Positions 1 to 14,056 are shown, counted from the first letter of the stretch. The stretch is DNA of 64,000 nt from Cantharellus purpuraceus (GCA_025174535.1 JALBUN010000023.1:620001-684000), one strand, 5' to 3'. Translations and numbers: made by a program. Notes: generated by a model not told the origin, from the sequence alone.

Positions 1-1096
1 GCGTTCCTCCGCCACCTCCTCCTCCGACGCCTCCTCCGACGTCGCCAGCGTCTTCGAGGACGACTACGACTACGACCACACCGACACCGACATCACCGAC
101 CCCAAGCCCCCCCTCGACTACGACGCCATGGCCACCGTAAAAGTGCCCCACACCCAGCACATCCAGCACCGCTCCCCGCCCCCCCTCTCCTTTGCCCGCC
201 GTCCCTCCTCCACCGACAACCGCTCCCTCATCCCCCTCCTCCACCGACACGACGCATCCCCCGCCCCCCGCGCCCGCACCGCCGCCGCCGCACACGTCCG
301 TGCCCATGCCCACGGGTCCCCAAGCCACCGCCACTCCCGCTCGCACGACATGCATGCCCGTCTCGCCTGCACCACCCCCACAGGCCCAGCCACGCCCCAC
401 GGCGCAGCAGAACGCCTCCACCAGGCAACGATAGCAACTGGCCCTGCGGCAGCTGCCACGACAGCCAGACCGAAACGTCTCCGCTCCAGCTTGCCTGCAT
501 ACTTTATGCACCTCAGCTTGTCCCCGCACACCCCCCATGCCCGGTCCCCTCCCTCGGGTGCAGCGGCGGGGGCTGGGCCCCTCGATGGCGATGGCGATGC
601 CAGTGCGAGTGTGAATGACGCGGAGAAAACGCCGCGCCTCAGCTATAAGCGCCATCACGCCCGCGGCAAGAGCGATCAGTCGTCCGCGTCCCCTTCTGCG
701 GACCCGCACCCGCCTGTGCCCCCGTCGCTGCCGCGCACACATGATCAGCATCAACAACCATACCCACCGCATCAGCAGCCACATCTATACCAATACCAGT
801 ATCAGTATCAGAGCGAGTCCGGCTCGTGGACCAGACGCACGTCTGGCGCGCAGGACCGGCATGATGAGGTCGGATCGTATGGTGTGTCGTATGGCCCGGG
901 GCGGGCGGTGCCCATTCCGGGGGTGGAAGCGCAGGAGGAGGAGCGTGGACGGGAGAGGGGGCGGGAAAGGGGGAGGAGGGGGAGGTATGGCATGGAGGGT
1001 GACGTGGACGGTGGGGTTGTGGCGGCATCGACGGGAGGGGAAAGGAGAGGAAGGTCGAGGGTTGTGACGCCGCGGTTGGAGGCGGCGCAGTCCTAA
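1..1096 (+). CDS. Unknown low-complexity protein, C-terminal part (5' end outside window)
   Basis: An open frame runs from the left window edge to a TAA at 1094-1096, so only the C-terminal 360 or so residues are visible. I do not recognise a family. The visible part starts with a Ser/Asp-rich acidic stretch. It continues through Pro/Ala/His/Arg-rich low-complexity sequence, a Gln/Tyr/His-rich patch with a short QYQYQYQ run, and ends in an Arg/Gly/Glu-rich tail. Such composition suggests an intrinsically disordered C-terminus. Base composition is very GC/C-rich compared with the other genes. Because other frames are also open here, frame choice rests on the continuous opening to the left edge and on the long run to the stop. 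There is no function evidence. Confidence 0.5.
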   Translation, partial: RSSATSSSDASSDVASVFEDDYDYDHTDTDITDPKPPLDYDAMATVKVPHTQHIQHRSPPPLSFARRPSSTDNRSLIPLLHRHDASPAPRARTAAAAHVRAHAHGSPSHRHSRSHDMHARLACTTPTGPATPHGAAERLHQATIATGPAAAATTARPKRLRSSLPAYFMHLSLSPHTPHARSPPSGAAAGAGPLDGDGDASASVNDAEKTPRLSYKRHHARGKSDQSSASPSADPHPPVPPSLPRTHDQHQQPYPPHQQPHLYQYQYQYQSESGSWTRRTSGAQDRHDEVGSYGVSYGPGRAVPIPGVEAQEEERGRERGRERGRRGRYGMEGDVDGGVVAASTGGERRGRSRVVTPRLEAAQS

Positions 1097-3076
1097 ATGC
1101 ATGCATGCCCCCCCTCATGCGCGACCGATTCGATTTGCGATGAAGACGAGACGTTCCTGCAATGTGCTTTTTCATTTCCGTTGCCCCTTTCCTCCTATTT
1201 CCGTTTCGTTTCGCTTTTCCCTTGCGACCTTGTTTGCTTCCTGCTGTCCAACGTCCAACGCCCCAATGGTTCTCCCCATGCTTCACACCAAAAACTCATT
1301 TCTCGTCGAATATCAACGCAATCCCATCCCATCTTCATCCTCATTCCCATAGTCATCCCCTTTTGCCATCATTGGCGCCATATCGCCACCCCCAATCGTC
1401 GCACGCACACAAACAAACCACTCACTCGAATCCAAAGCTCAAATCTCAACAATCTCTCCTTGCCTTTTCTCCTCCTCCTTTCTTCTTCCCCTTTTTCAAA
1501 CGACCCGTCTCTCTGCAGGACTCGCACCACTCCAAGGAACCTCCAAAAATCATGACCTAGGACATCCCAGACTTGTATACATTCCTGATCTCCCCCAACG
1601 GAAATGCCCTACACGACTTTTTTTTTTCATTTTTGGTTTTCTGTTCTGCAGTTTTTCCCGTTGTGTTTTACTGTGTCCCGGCTCCACTGCAACCCAACAA
1701 AAAAAAAAGTGTACATACCCTATCTATGTGTGTGTACATATATATCTGATATCTCCCTGTTCATCCACCGTATTCGCATTTATGTCGCATCTCGCACGTT
1801 CGATTTCACACACACTCTCCTGACCCGCGCCGCAGCGCGCGCTGGCTTATTGACCCAGAAAGTCAGTCTCACAAGTTGACTCCCTACTCCTAAACAAAGT
1901 AGCAGTGACTTGTTTGGAACCCTTTTGCGCGGGCGGCGGTGGAGAGAGCTCCAGCCGGCTGCGCCCATGCGTGGTTTTTTTTTTTTTGCTCACTCCTGTC
2001 GACTCTAATCATCAAGGTGCTCCTTTTGTTACTACCCTTGAATACCTCGAAACGCGGACAGGAGCAGCGGACGAACTGACTGTTCATGATGATCATATAA
2101 ACTCAGATCGCGATCGAGGCTCGGGGTTCAACAGCAACTCAGTCCCATCTATCCAGATCCAACGCGCAAGTATATAAGACGGATTAGCCACAACAGCCGA
2201 CTGTATAAGCTAGTATTAGCATGATCTCACGTAAGTTACAGTTACGTCGGATCCGGTGTCCACACACGCGTTGAGAATGACTATACTATCGATGCCGCCC
2301 CACCGTCACGTGTGTAGACGAACTTATCGATTATCGATGTTATCATTTGGGGTTCTTATGATATTTATTTACCAAGACTCGCTGCGTACAAGGTACGCGA
2401 CACGCACGCACGCACACATCACACCATCTTCATCATCCCCACGCACAACCGCCAATAAGCGCATGCATCATCGCTCTATTATTTATACACAATCAATCAC
2501 CGCTTAGCCCAGCGGTTACAACAACCTCACCAACTTCGCACACGCACACACGCACGCACGCACATTCGCCACACATCCCTGCCTACGCGTGCGTCAAATG
2601 AACAACCCATAACCATAATCCACGCATCACGTGAGATACGAAACGAATCTTACCAAAAAAAAGAAAAGAAAAAAAAAAAACGGGCCGAGAGTCATAGTAT
2701 AACGTTAAAACCTTCCGTTAGTCGTATCAGGGCCAACTATATAGCCCTAGAGCTATTGGGATGAATCATGATGCCACCAGCTCACCCGTGTTTGCTATGA
2801 CAATAACGCGCAGGCCTAGTGCACTTATCGTGCCAGCGATGTACTGCCAGGCAAAAGTGCCCCATCAAAGGGCACCAGCACTCATCATATGGCGCCTTAA
2901 AAGAAACACATGACCACAAGGTCTCGGCACATACCTCCCCAATAATACAACGGGTCCTACAAGGCGTTTCATACACAAGCTGAAACCTCACCTGTCATTA
3001 AACTTGCGTCATCAGAGTGGGAAAAGACGCGCACACGCACATACGTAAGCAATCTGATCTTTTCAGGGAAAAGAAA
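1097..3076. other. Gene-free stretch with simple repeats
   Basis: About 2 kb between the unknown first gene and the tRNA. The first 500 bases are pyrimidine-rich and look like 3' UTR. Two CA/CG-type simple repeats built on cacg units lie near 2398-2430 and 2540-2575, and short poly-A/T runs are present (for example 2656-2680). One TCACGTGA palindrome is at 2627-2634. I find no conserved protein segment on either strand. Confidence 0.5.
2627..2634. promoter_or_regulatory. TCACGTGA palindrome
   Basis: Perfect 8-bp palindrome with a CACGTG E-box core, the type bound by Cbf1/USF-like bHLH factors. It is the only one of the five perfect copies I saw that is not close to a recognised start codon. 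It may serve an unrecognised gene or be a chance match. Confidence 0.25.
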
Positions 3077-3172
3077 CGACGACGGCAGGATTCGAACCTA
3101 CGCCCTCGAAGAGGATGTGATATGACCAGAAGGATTCTAATCACACGCATTAACCAACTTTGCTACGTCGTC
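3077..3172 (-). tRNA. tRNA-Ser(AGA) with 13-nt intron
   Basis: On the minus strand the 7-bp acceptor stem GACGACG (3172-3166) pairs perfectly with CGTCGTC (3084-3078), and the discriminator base is G (3077), as expected for tRNA-Ser. The A box TAGCAAAGTTGG and B box GGTTCGAATCC fit RNA polymerase III consensus. The anticodon stem TGTGA/TCACA encloses the loop TT-AGA-A-A, giving anticodon AGA (complement of 3138-3136). A 13-nt intron (3134-3122) lies one base 3' of the anticodon, the canonical nuclear position. The mature RNA would be 83 nt with the long variable arm of a class II tRNA. A T-rich tract just downstream serves as terminator. Confidence 0.93.
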
Positions 3173-3405
3173 CTGCTGAAGGACGATTTCATATAGGGTC
3201 CAAGTACTCTTGTGCCTCATACCTTCCACATTATCCCAGGTCCACGCACCTACATATTCCCGCCACTCAGGTCTCAAAATCACACACAATATCGCCTGCA
3301 ATTCATGTTTTAAATCGGTATGTACTGCATCAACCATGAAATACGGGTAATAAAAGCTGCACATTCCGTTGACACCCATAACGTTTTCAGTCCCTCTTTG
3401 ATTGT

Positions 3406-5439
<2,034 letters not shown>

Positions 5440-6374
5440 GCTGGAGCACGATGCTGGGTGCGGACACGGAGCGGGATGAGGAAAAGATCAAAAACCAAGT
5501 TGCCAACAAATTACATCCAAACCAACGGCTTGGCTCCTTACGCTCACAACTCCGCTCACGACTCTCTCCGATCTACCTACGACTTGCTCTCTCCACGGAG
5601 AACTACCATCGCTCTGTTGCATTCACCACATACTGGATTATATTCACATGTTCCCAGGACCACTTCCCCAAACTCAAGTCACTTTTTGGCGGATCACATA
5701 CAAATAAGAAGCATTCTAGCAGTGGTCGTCATCTCGTGAACTCAAGTTGCTGCTGAGAGTTCTTGAATGAAAGTAGGCACTGAGCTAGTGAGGGGAAAAT
5801 TCAATTGGCATTGCCAATTACAGAGCCTGACTGGCACATGACAAACTAGGAATATGATGCACAAGTTTACAGCTTGCACATCTAGGAAAAGGAGTGTTTT
5901 TTTTGGTTTTCCCTGTAAAAGAGGGGAGTCCGCTATGCATGAAAATCTAGTATTCAATGACCACCAGCTGTATATTTTTCTGCACTTAGCTGAATGCCTA
6001 TGGTTTATGATAGATATACGCCAGAAGTGGCACTCTTAATCGGAATACCAACAATGCCATGTGAACTGTGGGGCTTGCCATTTCAGCGCGGAGCGGCTTC
6101 GCAGCACGTAGCGATAGGCCTAGTCGCTCGAATTCAGTCTGCTGCCAACATCACCAGCTTCAATCTCCTGGCCTAATCCAGACGTGCATACCAGTGAAAA
6201 AATTCCAACTCTGTCGGGATAATGCGCCTGCAAAGGGGAGAAGAGTAGAGGAAAATGGATGGAGCAATTGTTGAGCAACTGGAAAGGAACTGCTGTCACG
6301 GTCACACAAGTCACGACTAGAACGCGTCCATACACATTCATGCGTGTAAATACCGACCAAATAACACGTCCAAC
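5440..6374. other. Divergent promoter region between ATP2 and CTF18
   Basis: 935 bp without a gene. It holds the 17-bp double CCAAT palindrome at 5803-5819. The first 300 bases upstream of ATP2 are pyrimidine-rich in the ATP2 sense and likely include its 5' UTR. Short open frames here show no conserved sequence. Confidence 0.6.
5803..5819. promoter_or_regulatory. Inverted CCAAT pair (candidate HAP/NF-Y site)
   Basis: AATTGGCATTGCCAATT is a perfect inverted repeat with a single-base centre, placing an ATTGG box and a CCAAT box head to head. CCAAT is the established recognition sequence of the HAP2/3/5 (NF-Y) complex, which activates respiratory genes in fungi. The site lies about 365 bp upstream of the ATP2 start and about 555 bp upstream of CTF18. 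The assignment to ATP2 is inference. Confidence 0.45.
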
Positions 6375-9300
6375 ATGGCAAACGTCGACGTCGTAATGAC
6401 CGACGACTTTTCCTTTTCAACTGGTTCCTCATTCATCCCCAATGGACTTCTAACTGAGGGACCATTTGTTTCCAACGGTCTTTTATCAGGCGATGCCAGT
6501 GCTTTGGATGCACCGATACCGAGTCACTTGACGCAAGGTGCGATATTCAGAATTAGTTGACCTAAGCAACAGACTCCAGCCGAATCGCTCTAGACGAATC
6601 GTTACCTTCTGTTTCTCAGTTGCTTTCGTCTATGCGTTCAAATGAGCAGGCTGCATTAACATCAACGTCCAGTGCTGGCACCCCTCCTTCTACAATACCT
6701 CTCGTTCCTATTCAAGCGAAAACATTTGATGGGAAAACAGTGTTTTTACCGAGGAAAAGAAAAGCCGTAAAGAAAAACGTCAGCATTGTCATAACTGCAT
6801 GATCCTGCGGTCCGGATATAACTACTTGACGAACAGGCCGCCCAATCCTCCTTCGAACGTTCTGCAAATTTGCTGGAGGTGCCAATGCATAGGCTCATGG
6901 AAGATTTGTCAGCAACCACTGCTACTAAACTGGCTTCCCAGTGTGTACTCGTTTTACTTTACTCTAGTGCGCTACATGCCACCTGACTTGCACTCTCGTA
7001 GGCCCTCCGAAGCCCACGATACACGTTCGAATCCACCAGAAGATAGGCTCTGGGTAGATCGGTATCGTCCTCAGCGCTTCCTGGACCTCCTTGGCGACGA
7101 GGTATGTGATATGAAGGCTGTATAGCCGTTAATTTGTCCAAATCTTATATAGAGAGTACATCGCGAAACGCTGTCCTGGGTGAAAGAATGGGATTTCTGT
7201 GTATTCGGGAAGAGGAGACCGAAGGGAAAACAACGAGCAGCCGGAGATGATGCGGAGCCCGTGAGTTCTGCATGTATCAAGCGTAAACTAAGGCTAATGT
7301 TGCAATCAGCATTTTGAACCTGAAGACGAACATCATCGTCCTCGGGAGAGGGTGCGCTACGTTATGATGTTAATAGCAAGACATGGACATGTTCTGATCT
7401 GCTTATAGATTCTGCTGCTTTCCGGTCCTCCTGGCCTTGGTAAAACAACACTTGCTCATGTTGTTGGAGCTCAAGCTGGATATCAAGTGATGGAAATAAA
7501 TGCTAGGTAACATCCACTCTGCATGACTTGCAGATTTTCAGCTGACAATCTCGCTAATAGCGATGCGAGGTCAGGGCAGGTAGTAGAGGATCGCATTCGT
7601 CCTGCTCTAGAGTCGGGTGCCGCGGTTGGAAGCAAACGGCCTGTTTTGCTCGTAGTGGATGAGATTGATGGTGCCACGGGTGGTAGTGATAACGTAGGTC
7701 GTCTTCTATTATGCTCTTACCCTTTTCTTCACAATATTATAGACCAGCGGGTTCGTTCAAAAGCTCCTGCAGCTGACTTTTGAAAAACCGAAACGTAAAG
7801 GTACGAATCCAGGAATATGGAAACCTTACTTTCGTGCTGCTGACACTGGCTTCCCAGCACGCGCCAACGAACCAAGACCACGACCTCTCCTACGTCCGAT
7901 TATAGCCATTTGCAATGATCTTTACTCCTCTTCTCTTGCACGTCTACGACAGCATGCTCGAATTATTCGGTTCAACCGCCCGCCAGATATTCGTTTAGTT
8001 AAACGACTTAGAGATATTTGTGAATTCGAGAGTATGCGAGCAGACTCGCGCGCTTTATCCGCCCTGGTTGGTATTGCCCAAGGCGACATGCGTGGATGTC
8101 TGAATACTCTGCAAGTGAGCCACCAAAAACCCTATACAACTTTACATGATTAATTGCTCGCGCAACAGTTCATAAAGAGTAGAAACCAGGATGTTACTGA
8201 GTCGGTGATTCGGGCTGCTACCAAGGGTATGAAGGAAGCAGACGCATCGTTGCTTTCAGTTCTTAATGATCTGTTCGCTCCTCTTTCGAAACGACGCGCA
8301 AGAGAACTGGGTTTAACAGAGGCCCAAGAAGCCGTGTACACCGCACGCCTTACCCGAGATTTAGAGTCTAGCGGCTCGTTGGACAAAGTCGCCATGGGTA
8401 CATGTCTCCCCAATGTTGTGGATGGCAGCTGATCTGATTTTCCAGGATGCTTTGAACATTATCTCAACCTTCGAGTACATGATGTTACTTTCCAGCGGTA
8501 CGAGGACGCTCACGAATGGCTTTCAACATTTGATACGTTGTCTGGAACAATGCGCTCAGAGAGGGAATATGCATTGATGCCGTACCTACCATATACCATT
8601 GTGCCGTTTTTCCCGCTATTCGCAGAACGTGGTGGGCCAAAGGTCGAAAGGCCCCGAGCAGATTGGGAGGTACGACTTGCTTAGTTCGAAGATCATTCCG
8701 GGCCAATGATGACATGCTACCGTCTAGAACTATACAATGACGCGCACAAACGAAGAAATCTGCAATACCATTGCAAAGGCCAGTGGGTCGGGAAGCATTC
8801 GGGACGGCATTGATTATAGGCACCTCACAATGGGTAATATTTTGAAGCTGGAACTTCTACCTCTCTTAAACAGAATCATCGCCCCTCCGTTGCGACCTGT
8901 AAGCAGCTTGAGTCATCACGTTATGTTGTGTCCTTAGTCTTCTGAATGTCAAATCTCTAGGTGAATAGTCAACTTGTTCGTCCACAAGAGCGAGCCTTGC
9001 TAAAGAGGCTCGTGGATATTATGGTTTCTCTGGAGCTCAAGTTCGTCCAGGAGAGATCGGAGGACGGATCATTGGTTTATCGACTAGATCCGTGAGTGCA
9101 TTCCACGTTAGTGGCTTCTGACTGACTGATGTCCAAGCATATACCCAGGCCAATTGACGTTTTCATAACGTATGATGGAAAGCGGGCACCAGACGTCACC
9201 CTTTCACGATATGCTGTCCGACATATTGTTGCAGCAGAGGTCAGCGAGCTCTGCAGTCTCATCGTCATAAAGGCTCTGACTAACTCATAAGACAGATTGA

Positions 9301-9762
9301 CGCAAAGCTCATTGCGCGGCAAGCAGAAACCATCGATAAAGGGTCGACAAGTAAGCTGGACTTCTTTAAGTGAGTTGTCAAACTTATTTTCCTCTGCATT
9401 TCCCTGAGCATTGTCCAAATTCCAGACGAAAAGCAGCTCAGCTCGCCCAAGAAGGGGCAGGAGATGATGGCAAGCCGACTGGAAAACAAACAATTCCACA
9501 AAAGAGAAAGTTGCATGAGAAAGTTGATCCTGTAGACAAGGTTCCGTCTCCCGGTTTCCATGTACTATCAAGTAATTTAATTCTTTTATTCTAGCCACCC
9601 ACTGATTTCTTTGGACGACCCATCGCGCTGCCCGAGCCCCCTACAAATTCCCAAGGTTTACCTCAAGAGCCCGTGGCGAAAAAATGCAAAGTGATATATC
9701 GCTTTAAGGAGGGTAATTCGTCCGCAGTTCGAAAGCCTGTAAAAGTCGAGGCCATGTTGTAA
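6375..9762 (+). CDS. CTF18: Chromosome transmission fidelity protein 18 (RFC-like clamp loader)
   Basis: Large subunit of the alternative replication factor C complex (Ctf18-Dcc1-Ctf8-Rfc2-5), which loads PCNA and supports sister-chromatid cohesion and the replication checkpoint in the nucleus. After a poorly conserved N-terminus, the AAA+ module begins with [17 protein letters not shown]. It continues with the P-loop [10 protein letters not shown] (about 7430) and the Walker [12 protein letters not shown] (about 7650). The C-terminal [20 protein letters not shown] matches the conserved tail that binds Dcc1/Ctf8 and runs to the TAA at 9760-9762. Many introns interrupt it; one splice (around 6952-7001) joins LASQ to PSEAHDT in frame. 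The start ATG at 6375 is the first in frame. Confidence 0.92.
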
Positions 9763-9955
9763 CTCTATAGCTGGATAAATTATACCGTGCATATATGGCA
9801 TATAGTTGCAACATGAATGCTTTCTTGTGCAGTCTGCCTTAACAATGTCAAGTATACAGCTCTCATCTCGGGGTTTGTCGTTACACAGTGGTACAGAATA
9901 CAAGCTAAAAAGAGGACAACACGCAGAAAAAAAGCAACGTCCTTCACATATATAT

Positions 9956-11924
9956 CTAGTCTTTACCGCTCTCCGAACTGAGCGCAGGGGGGGCGTCCTT
10001 TAGACTTACCCAGCTACTACCTATGGCCCCCGACTCACTGGCACCACTAGCACTCACACTGTCGACATCTGCTTCCGAAGCTGCATCTGAGGATTCCGTC
10101 TCTATGTCCTTCTCTTTTCCGCTCTGCACAGGTGGCTGTGGACTATGCTCGATAAGGCGCTGTGTATGATTTCTGGGCGGCATGGGTGTGACGGGGAGAA
10201 TGTGTGGCTGAACAGGAGTGAGCGTGTTCCGTATTGACGTGATCACGTGTGGGATGTGCAGCAAGTAATCTAGGACAGTCGATGGAAGATATGATGCAAG
10301 GGCGTATGTCGTCGCTAAGATGGGCGTGTTAATAATAGACTGGGTATTGATCATGAAATGCGACTTACCACCGGCACCTATGCTAAATCGTTCCCCTCGC
10401 ACCCACGTTCGCACACGTCCCCATCCTGCAAGTATGAGCCTGCCTCCTGCACTCCAGCCTGAAACTGGTTTATATCCAAATCCATAACCTCGTCCCCTCG
10501 ATCCATTACTAACGGTACCCACAAGTGCGTCAACAAAGACGCTCACGTGGACCGGTCTCCGTGGGGTGGCCCGCGCCTGCTCCAATGTCGCATCCAACGC
10601 CGTAGCATAGGCTGCCTTTTCAGATTCTGACCACAACTGCATCAGAGCCTCCGGGTCATACGTTGGAAATGGTGAGGGTCTGTGGCGCGATAGGGTAACA
10701 ACTCCCAAGTCAACAAGCACGACTTTAGGAGCCACGCTACCGTCGTCACTGTTCTGGGCCGACGCCTTGAGTTCACGTCGCAGAATGTCGGTGGCTTTGA
10801 CGGTCGCGGCCGCGCTCATTGCCTCTTCGCTAGCGAATGCAATGCCGACACGCGCTGCCATAGCTGGGACGCAAACAACAATGCTCTTACGAGTAGTCCC
10901 TTCACCCTGGAAGCGGGAACCGCGTCGGAGGAGTGGTAAAAGTGCCTGAATTACCCGTAAAGGGGTTATATGCGTGCGGATGATGTGAGGGAGGTACGAG
11001 TCCGTCAGAGAGAGAGATTCAACTGGAGCCGGCGCAGGAGTAGGGAAGAGGGAAAGAAGGGAAATCAACGACTGAATGTATGGACGTGCAAGGGGAGAAG
11101 TTGAAGAGGAAAGGTAAGGGTCCCCGGGAGAGTTGGTGGGGAAGCGAAGAGATAAAGAAGACTGCAGTGACCGCAAGAAATAAGGAACTGTTTGTGGCTA
11201 GAGACGACGAATAAGGACAGGTTGGACCTTATATAGACAAAGGTTACCTCGCGAGGATCTAGTACAAGCACACGAACATATCCCCGGGACTTGGCTTCCA
11301 AAGTCTCAACAGCGTCAGGACTGGAAACGCTGGCAATCACAATGTAACCTTGTGCTTCCAAGCCAAGGACTAGATGTAAGCCTAATGGATGATCGGCACC
11401 CAGGACCACTATATAGAGCCCACTCAGTCCACTGATGTTATTAACTACAACGCGAATGACGCACCAACCACCTCACGCCTCTCCCGGCTATCCTTCCTCT
11501 TCGCCTGTGTAGCAGCATTGCGCTTGTACCTAAGGGTACCGTAGCCTGCTAGAAGGCCTGCACCCACAAATCCAACACTTGCTCCTGCAGCTGTCCATTT
11601 ATGTTCAGCTGCCCAGTCTCCTAAACTCTCTGACCAGGTAGGAGGCGTGGGAGGTGGCAGTGGTGGAGAGGGAGGTACCTCGAATGAGCCAAGTCCAGGA
11701 AGCTGTGGAAGCGAGGGTGGTCCAAAACGGGTTATGTCGGCCCATATCCTATTAGCTATTTCATTGAGATGGGGTAAGTCCGGAGCGACACTTGTTAACG
11801 ATGAGGACAAGAACTCCTCGACCGAAATGAAATATGACTCGATTTGTTCAACAGTTCCTATCAAATAATAGTAGATGTTGGCGGTGGAAACTACAGAAAA
11901 GAGTCACAACGAAGACTGACCCAT
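9956..11924 (-). CDS. DUF1776 family protein (SDR-like, membrane-anchored)
   Basis: Fungal DUF1776 family, related to short-chain dehydrogenases, with no established reaction. I resolve five exons: 11921-11924, 11465-11857, 11248-11408, 10369-11197 and 9956-10314, totalling 1746 nt (581 residues). The first exon contributes only ATGG and is spliced to GAACTGTT to give MGTVEQIESYF. A Gly/Ala-rich hydrophobic segment (roughly residues 95-115) is a probable membrane anchor. The dinucleotide-fold-like start VVVVLGADHPLGLHL follows, then a long SDR-like body. The C-terminus is Ser/Glu-rich. The 54-nt intron at 10315-10368 is a multiple of three without stops and could be read through. The gene is divergent from the cyclic phosphodiesterase, with 99 bp between start codons. 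Confidence 0.88.
11921..11924 (-). other. 4-nt first coding exon of the DUF1776 gene
   Basis: Only ATGG precedes a GTCAGT donor. The 63-nt intron (11858-11920) ends at TTTGATAG and restores the conserved N-terminus. Without this splice there is no in-frame ATG before an upstream TGA. Confidence 0.75.
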
Positions 11925-12023
11925 GATCGTCGTTGAGGCCGGCAGCGAGCATGAACGTGACGATCTGTGACAGTGTGTCAGCTATGACGATCCTGATTGT
12001 GACGCTCACAGTAGGGGGCAGTT

Positions 12024-12027
12024 ATGG
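12024..12027 (+). other. 4-nt first coding exon of the CPDase gene
   Basis: ATGG is followed by the strong donor GTAAGT. The 61-nt intron (12028-12088) ends in ATCATCAAG, and the next exon begins GCATATCGCTATGG, giving M-G-I-S-L-W in frame. Confidence 0.8.
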
Positions 12028-12660
12028 GTAAGTCACCAGCATTTTCCAACGATTCCCGAGCTATTTCTGTATATTGTATATCATCAAGGCATATCGCTAT
12101 GGCTTGTTCCCCCACCGTCCTCGCCGGCTTCCACGATTCTGCAGGGTGTGATTGACTCTCTGTCCAAAGCACACTCCTCGCCTTGCTTCCCACCTCACGT
12201 AACACTCGCAAGCCTGCCGACCTGCATCTCTCCCTCAGAGACAGCCGCCTGTCTCTCGTCCCAGGAGCAGGTCAAGCTTTCATTTGAGCAGGTCTGCACG
12301 GGGACAACGTTTTACCAATCAGTGTTCATTGCCATTCAACCATCACCTCAACTCTCTCAGCTCCACCAACATGTTCATAGAACACTGGGTGTGCAGCCCA
12401 GAACGCCCGAGTTTCCTCACCTTTCATTGTACTATGGGGAGGAGGGCAAGGCTGAGATCGTACACAAACTCAGGGAAGATGGTATCACGCAGAACGTCGA
12501 CGGCATGCTTGCGGTTGGTGGTATAAAAGGGTATTGGGGGATGGAAGTGTGGGTGGTAAGCTGTATTGGTAGACCAGAAGAATGGTCTGTCATGGACAAG
12601 ATCGCTCTAAAACCTCATGGTCCCTTTGATTATTCTTCATCCTTGCAGCAATGTCACTGA
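12024..12660 (+). CDS. CPD1: 2',3'-cyclic-nucleotide 3'-phosphodiesterase (CPDase)
   Basis: Member of the 2H phosphoesterase superfamily. Yeast Cpd1 hydrolyses ADP-ribose 1'',2''-cyclic phosphate, a by-product of tRNA splicing. The model is exon 12024-12027 (ATGG) plus exon 12089-12660, 576 nt or 191 residues, giving an N-terminus MGISLWLVPPP that matches the family. Two catalytic H-x-T/S-x motifs are present: PPHVTLAS (around residue 40) and FPHLSLYYG (around residue 115). The first exon is only 4 nt, mirrored by the divergent DUF1776 gene. The stop is TGA at 12658-12660. The family is small and soluble, and the length is slightly below that of yeast Cpd1. Confidence 0.9.
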
Positions 12661-14056
12661 AACTGAAGGGCAGACGCGGTCTGCAAGCTGAGGTTTTATT
12701 CCAGTAAAACCTGCCACGGGTTTGGGTTCTATGGGGGATATACGCTCAACGATAATATTGGGTTTGCATGCAAAGGAAGGTGACGAACGAAGACCAACCC
12801 AGCTATCTTGAATTCTGCAACTGAAATTATGTGGATACTTACACAACCTCTCTTGTGTATGGGCACCCTTCATTATACTTCGTATAGTATCACAATATGT
12901 GGAGTAATTCGTCATGATTGTACATGTCATCCAGGTGCACACCAGCGTCGAAACCCGATCACGGTCTGGGTGGCCTGGCCGCCCTTAAAAATGGCGTCAA
13001 GTAGGTCATAACGATGCCATAATTTACATTGAGGGACGAGTTGGATGGAGCCACCGCCCGCTTGCTTAGTACACGATTGGACCTGGGGTGTAGAGAGATC
13101 CATTTATTGAGAGTAGGGAGATCAATTGGTCATGCACATGTCTAACTCTTCAAGGTAGACGATGCATAATAAGTGACACAGCAAGCGACAGCTCGTATAG
13201 TACAAGGAGAATTGATGTGGCATATGCTCTGAAAGTGCTCCACGGGGACCAGAGCCACACTGCGCATGCGAGCCTGTCCTTCTGGCACTGATAATTACGA
13301 AGAGCCTCCTAGTATGCCTCCTCTTCTCCTAATACTAGCGCCACAGCACAAACTTCAACGCTTCAGCATTCATCCACACGGTAGAATAAGGTCATCAACG
13401 GAATATATAACCATGCATCGATATCAGTCATTTCCCCTCGCTCATCTGTCGGCATTGATGCAAGATGTAGTAAAATGGCCTACCATGGCATTTAAGACGA
13501 GCGTGTAGACTGCACATGGCCATGACTGTTTGAACACCGGTCAAAAGTTGATATCAAAGGGGTGGCAAACCCTCGGTCGATTGCAGTTGGCAGCATTGGG
13601 CCCTGTCAACCTGGTCCAGGACATGTACATGCCAGTGCAGCTGAAAGTAATAGTCTGCTAGAGCTGTGAGAGATTGTCACTCGAAGAGGAGGTTGGGAGG
13701 TCTTGAGGTCTTTTGAAATCTCCGAGTCTTCAACAAAGGGTGACGGTGTCATTAGAATGGGTCAGTCTGCGCGAGTTGGCCCCTCTCTTTCTGCTGTATG
13801 CTGATCTGACTTACCGTCCGGGCCTTGTTCCCAGTGACACTAATCCTTAGGAATTGATAGACGAGCGTTGCTGTAAAGTGACACATAGGGGAAGTATGCT
13901 TAGTAACGTCGCCGCACTCCATAGGCCGCATCCGAGTTACGCCGTTGCGGAGTCACGTGATCAAAGTAAAAGGGATCAATGACGCGCCTCCACTAATAGC
14001 AGTTATAAACCTCTAGTGACATCGAAACCTTTGCAACGTTGACCTCCATCTAGAGC
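12661..14056. other. Intergenic region upstream of the NADH dehydrogenase
   Basis: 1.4 kb with no conserved protein segment on either strand. Short open frames on both strands lack coding character. The right end has one TCACGTGA site at 13953-13960 and an AT-rich AGTTATAAACC element near 14001 that may be the core promoter of the downstream gene. Confidence 0.5.
13953..13960. promoter_or_regulatory. TCACGTGA palindrome upstream of NDE
   Basis: Perfect E-box-type palindrome 97 bp upstream of the NADH dehydrogenase start codon. It is one of four copies in this window lying within about 115 bp of a start codon. Confidence 0.35.

Noticed and set aside
11891..11920. A 30-nt intron as the first intron of the DUF1776 gene
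   Set aside because: It preserves the frame, but a 63-nt intron with a normal acceptor gives the better conserved start MGTVEQIESYF and a usual intron length.
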